A DNA stretch of 64,000 nucleotides, from contig CAXIPT010000001.1 of assembly GCA_964030475.1 (NCBI GenBank), forward strand, positions 17,520,514-17,584,513. The letters run 5' to 3'. Positions 62,001 through 64,000 of the stretch are shown piece after piece. The DNA comes from Tethya wilhelma (Eukaryota; Porifera; Demospongiae; Tethyida; Tethyidae). Below the pieces are notes generated by a model. The model was not told the origin of the DNA. It was given only the letters and a program-made list of their open reading frames with translations, and did not search any database. How positions within the stretch are numbered: position 1 is the first letter of the stretch; each line of letters opens with the position of its first letter. A program made the translations under genes and the position numbers.

Positions 62001-63892
62001 AGCATTTTGGTGCATCTCTACGTCCTGGTACACTAAACAATAGGTCATACTTCACTAGAATCCCTCCTCCAACATGCCGAGCAGTATTGTTATAAAATGT
62101 GACATTGGTATTGTTAGTGAGGTGGACATGGGAATTGACTAACACCAGCCCACCACCTTCATATGCTGTATTGTTAGCGAAGTATACATCCTTTGAGAAG
62201 GAAACATAACCACTGTACATTCTCAGTCCTGTACCGATGTTGGACAAAAATGAACAGTTTGTAATGGTTACATTATTAGACAAAATAAGTACGCTTGTTG
62301 GAACATTTCCTTCATCAGTATTTTCAGAAAACATAGATTGACTGATTAAAATCTCAACACTAGTCTCATCACCTGAAGGATTGCTACTTATAAAAAGAGC
62401 AGAAGCAGATCTGAGGTCTGTAAAAGTACTTTTTATCTTGTTGTTTACGAATGTGCAGTCCTCAATGTGAATCTTCGAAGAAATTTTCGAAATACGCAGG
62501 TCTGACTGGTTCGGACTTAACCAGACAACCAATCCACCATCTTGGTTTTGTGAAAAAATGGTACCTTTGATAATTATTTCACCGTTATAAGTAGAGTTGT
62601 TGGTATACATATATGATGCTGCAATGTACACACCTGTACCTGGACATCGATAGAAATTTGAATTGGTGATACTCACTCCATGTTGGGCATCCAGCTTTGT
62701 ATATAATGTTACATCTTCACCATTATAGAATCGTTCACAATCAGTGAATATACTATGGTTTGTTGTGGCATTATCTAGTTCTAAGTAGGAAATACAGTAA
62801 TTACCACAGTAACCATCGGAGTAGTACAGTGATCCATTACATGAGTCAACTAGTATTGAATCCTTGATTACAGTTTCACGTTTACCACTGGAGCCACGGA
62901 CATTGACTGCTAAAAATGAGCTGTTAAATATTGATTTGGAAATATAAAATACCCCTTGTGAATCAACACTGACAGCAATGGACCTGATGAGCACCTCCTC
63001 TAAGTGAAGAAAAACGACTTGCAATTCGACCCTTTTGCAACCATCTGTTATCTGTGTTTTAATTATATCAAGTTTTATCATCATTATTTCAGTGACATTG
63101 TTAAAGGTAATGTTTGTACCACACTTGATTTCAACATGGGAGTCTTCACTCAAGTTTCCGAGCCACGACAGTCTACGTATATCAGTGAAGTTTAGAGCTT
63201 TTGTCAAATTGTGGTCTCCCTCTAGGAAGTACATGGTGACATTGTCTTGATTGGAAAAGTACTGAGATGAGTTGAGAGCATACTGGTCCAATTCAAAGCA
63301 AGGTTGATCAGGAGGACATTTTGGATTTGGAAGTACCGGAGTCACATAGTATTCAACAGCACTGGCAGGAAGGAGTGCACTTTGTTGGAAAATGACAATG
63401 AACAAGAGAAGTTTTGGCACATCTGAGATCATCATGCATGATTCAACTATATAACTTAATTTCAAATCCTATAAGTTCTTGACTAACTTTTTGGCAACTG
63501 AACTACATACTGTTGAATCACATGATGTTGTGTGCAGGGACACTATGATAATCACACTATCTTGAAATCCATTGTGGTATACAATACATACCCAGTATGT
63601 AGTATGTCACTATATGTCCCATAGACACAATATCCAAAGTTGCTGTACAATTTTGTTCATATGATTGAATGGATGATTACCACTATAATTTTCAATGAAC
63701 AACTAGCGAAAAATTAATATCAGTGCAGGAATGTGAAATTTTTATTAGAAGCGTCACCACTCACCTCCCCTTGTGACTCTGCCAGAACTTGTCGTCAATC
63801 TGAAGGTCGTAGGTCTTCTCAGGACCAACGGGAGAGACGCCAGACTCACCGGGTGGAGGGTTGGGCAGGGTCACCCGATTTAGTTCCACCCT
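56990..63892 (-). CDS. SCFD1: Sec1/Munc18-family protein SCFD1 (Sly1), 3' half, eleven exons in window
   Basis: Exons: 63892-63765, 59506-59336, 59207-59126, 59023-58964, 58829-58645, 58283-58133, 57869-57816, 57737-57685, 57576-57540, 57325-57185, 57022-56990; phases close to 364 C-terminal residues. The 5' half lies beyond 64000. Signatures: TYDLQIDDKFWQSHKG, SLPELLEKKKRIDMHTNIAT, DKSVLDIISDPSAGTAEDKM, NLPVTRIVDQLMDLK, DDYRYFDPKMLR, FVVGGGNYIEYQNL and a final LSQLGQ. Sly1 binds syntaxin-5-type SNAREs and is needed for ER-Golgi vesicle fusion. The first intron here (63764-59507, 4.3 kb) contains another gene on the same strand. Confidence 0.93.
59030..59083. repeat. (GA)n in SCFD1 intron with an N
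   Basis: On the SCFD1 coding strand it is (CT)n just before the acceptor of exon 59023-58964. An N at 59069 shows the assembly was uncertain here. Confidence 0.9.
59700..59770 (-). pseudogene. Relic of a second copy of the nested receptor-like gene
   Basis: The minus frame reads PIYI, a TAG stop, then TIAGVIIVLC, matching the membrane segment PIYIWTIAGVIIVLCR of the intact gene (about 60710-60760) with TGG changed to TAG. It lies 72 bp downstream of the intact gene's stop. Confidence 0.7.
59842..63465 (-). CDS. Large secreted beta-helix plus multi-pass membrane protein, single exon, nested in SCFD1 intron
   Basis: 1,207 residues without introns. The signal peptide (LLLFIVIFQQSALL region) is followed by CPPDQPCFELDQYALNSSQY, then about 450 residues of repeated short strands rich in Asn-X-Ser/Thr glycosylation sites (FVNNK, FANNTAYEGGGLVLVNSHVH, FYNNTARHVGGGILV). 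This looks like a right-handed parallel beta-helix. A Cys-rich stretch follows (CPPGFIFFHPKCQCD ... CGGCKKGHSLVLGSQRCSIC, about residues 725-830), then about eight or nine membrane helices (first ALLVFFLLAGFLLVLFI) and a short acidic tail. The layout suggests a cell-surface receptor or adhesion protein. I associate it with a large sponge family of unknown function. Lack of introns suggests origin by retrocopy or recent amplification. Confidence 0.75.
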   Translation of the reverse strand: MKLSYIVESCMMISDVPKLLLFIVIFQQSALLPASAVEYYVTPVLPNPKCPPDQPCFELDQYALNSSQYFSNQDNVTMYFLEGDHNLTKALNFTDIRRLSWLGNLSEDSHVEIKCGTNITFNNVTEIMMIKLDIIKTQITDGCKRVELQVVFLHLEEVLIRSIAVSVDSQGVFYISKSIFNSSFLAVNVRGSSGKRETVIKDSILVDSCNGSLYYSDGYCGNYCISYLELDNATTNHSIFTDCERFYNGEDVTLYTKLDAQHGVSITNSNFYRCPGTGVYIAASYMYTNNSTYNGEIIIKGTIFSQNQDGGLVVWLSPNQSDLRISKISSKIHIEDCTFVNNKIKSTFTDLRSASALFISSNPSGDETSVEILISQSMFSENTDEGNVPTSVLILSNNVTITNCSFLSNIGTGLRMYSGYVSFSKDVYFANNTAYEGGGLVLVNSHVHLTNNTNVTFYNNTARHVGGGILVKYDLLFSVPGRRDAPKCFYQIDQENEHVTVNMIGNKANQGGDHIYGVSLKSRCRVDYNFYSYRVWEKVFRFVSSSNLSLVSSDPTRVCQCDKGVPNCTDLDLIVNDTIFHFPGETFSISVALVGADFGITSGTIYTHFNSPNPLNFSILQLQSAQTVSNTCSNIEFAVYSNKTGRSETLVLAPFLNSPPSIPTLREDLQDAVDTFTKEGYIQSTLLQTPIYVKVHLLHCPPGFIFFHPKCQCDPVLARNNINCSIVNQTGYFDRSGSVWINASYDDDGNISVIVNKFCPNQYCKQEIVRIELNSSSEQCAFNHSGTLCGGCKKGHSLVLGSQRCSICERNSGIALLVFFLLAGFLLVLFIKLLDLTVTHGTINGLIFYANIIWVNRSILSPEEKSLAIKILRVFIAWINLDFGIEACFFNGLDAYWKTWMQFLFPIYIWTIAGVIIVLCRYSSVMTRLFGNNSLSVLATLILLSYAKLMRTIINIFEVAFLEFPDGRYPLAVWGLDGNVHYIVSKHGALFCAGVVALLFLWIPYTLTLFLVPWLRAKSNWKCLRWINKLKPFFDVNYGPLKDRQQYWIGLLLLVRGFLFIIMLLATTSIVSQSVNLVVIIITVAVLLGHPHPYKKWYISLLENLFFLNIIIFCAVEIIGGEKIAVAIMSISVALVQFAVIVIAHVYMALLRLNLCTQFCSKNKEHVRPNIEPHTSRLESERLPISGEDRYNLLRDTLMYDSDEEDK

Positions 63893-64000
63893 CTGGACAA
63901 GAGGAGTGATTGTGTGTATGTTTATCACACAGAGTTATAATAACTTAAAACATTAACGCAATTATTACTCAACATCAACAGGTATAACTCGATCAACTAG
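63893..64000 (-). other. SCFD1 intron at right edge
   Basis: Follows the acceptor (cttgtccag) of the first SCFD1 exon in the window. No other feature. Confidence 0.6.

Overview
The window is animal nuclear DNA. Its genes are split by many short introns with GT..AG ends, and the sequence is AT-rich, full of (CT)n, (CA)n and (GA)n microsatellites and of small inverted-repeat elements. It carries metazoan housekeeping genes: BAZ1A, TBP, PSMA3, ATG14, SPTSSA and SCFD1. The compact layout, the head-to-head gene pairs and a large intronless beta-helix plus multi-pass gene of a kind I associate with sponges suggest a demosponge. That assignment is an inference. Three single N bases (15163, 36322, 59069) mark uncertain joins in the assembly.

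Layout. 1.6-10.9 kb, minus strand: a small unidentified ORF, then a complete BAZ1A/ACF1-like remodeller subunit in nine exons. 11.2-13.2 kb, plus: TBP, head-to-head with BAZ1A. 13.7-25.9 kb: a Ty3/gypsy LTR element whose identical outer LTRs are flanked by a TGCAT target duplication. Inside it lie a broken gag, about 7 kb of foreign sequence (foldback repeat, decayed transposase-like gene fragments on both strands, a MITE), a third divergent LTR and a near-complete gag-pol with frameshifts. 25.9-31.8 kb: gene-poor, with one partial duplicate of the end of TBP that keeps the retrotransposon's empty site. 31.8-34.3 kb: SPTSSA (minus) and PSMA3 (plus), divergent. 34.4-37.3 kb: ATG14 (minus), with an orphan SRPK kinase exon beside an N in one intron. 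37.4-40.1 kb and 52.3-56.8 kb: two paralogous EamA/DMT transporters with matching exon structure, the second with a duplicated exon. 42.0-52.0 kb: a small membrane protein, three intact paralogues and one wreck of a secreted family with a heme-oxygenase-like diiron motif and C-terminal KDEL/KEEL, and a GT34-like glycosyltransferase. 57.0-63.9 kb (minus): the 3' half of SCFD1/Sly1, with the 1,207-residue beta-helix/multi-pass gene inside one of its introns.

The housekeeping genes act separately (chromatin remodelling, basal transcription, proteasome, autophagy, sphingolipid synthesis, ER-Golgi fusion). The most distinctive part is the 42-52 kb cluster of predicted ER-lumenal metal oxidase-like proteins around a Golgi-type glycosyltransferase. 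All exon borders were placed by eye from frame, GT/AG sites and remembered family alignments; none is backed by transcript data.
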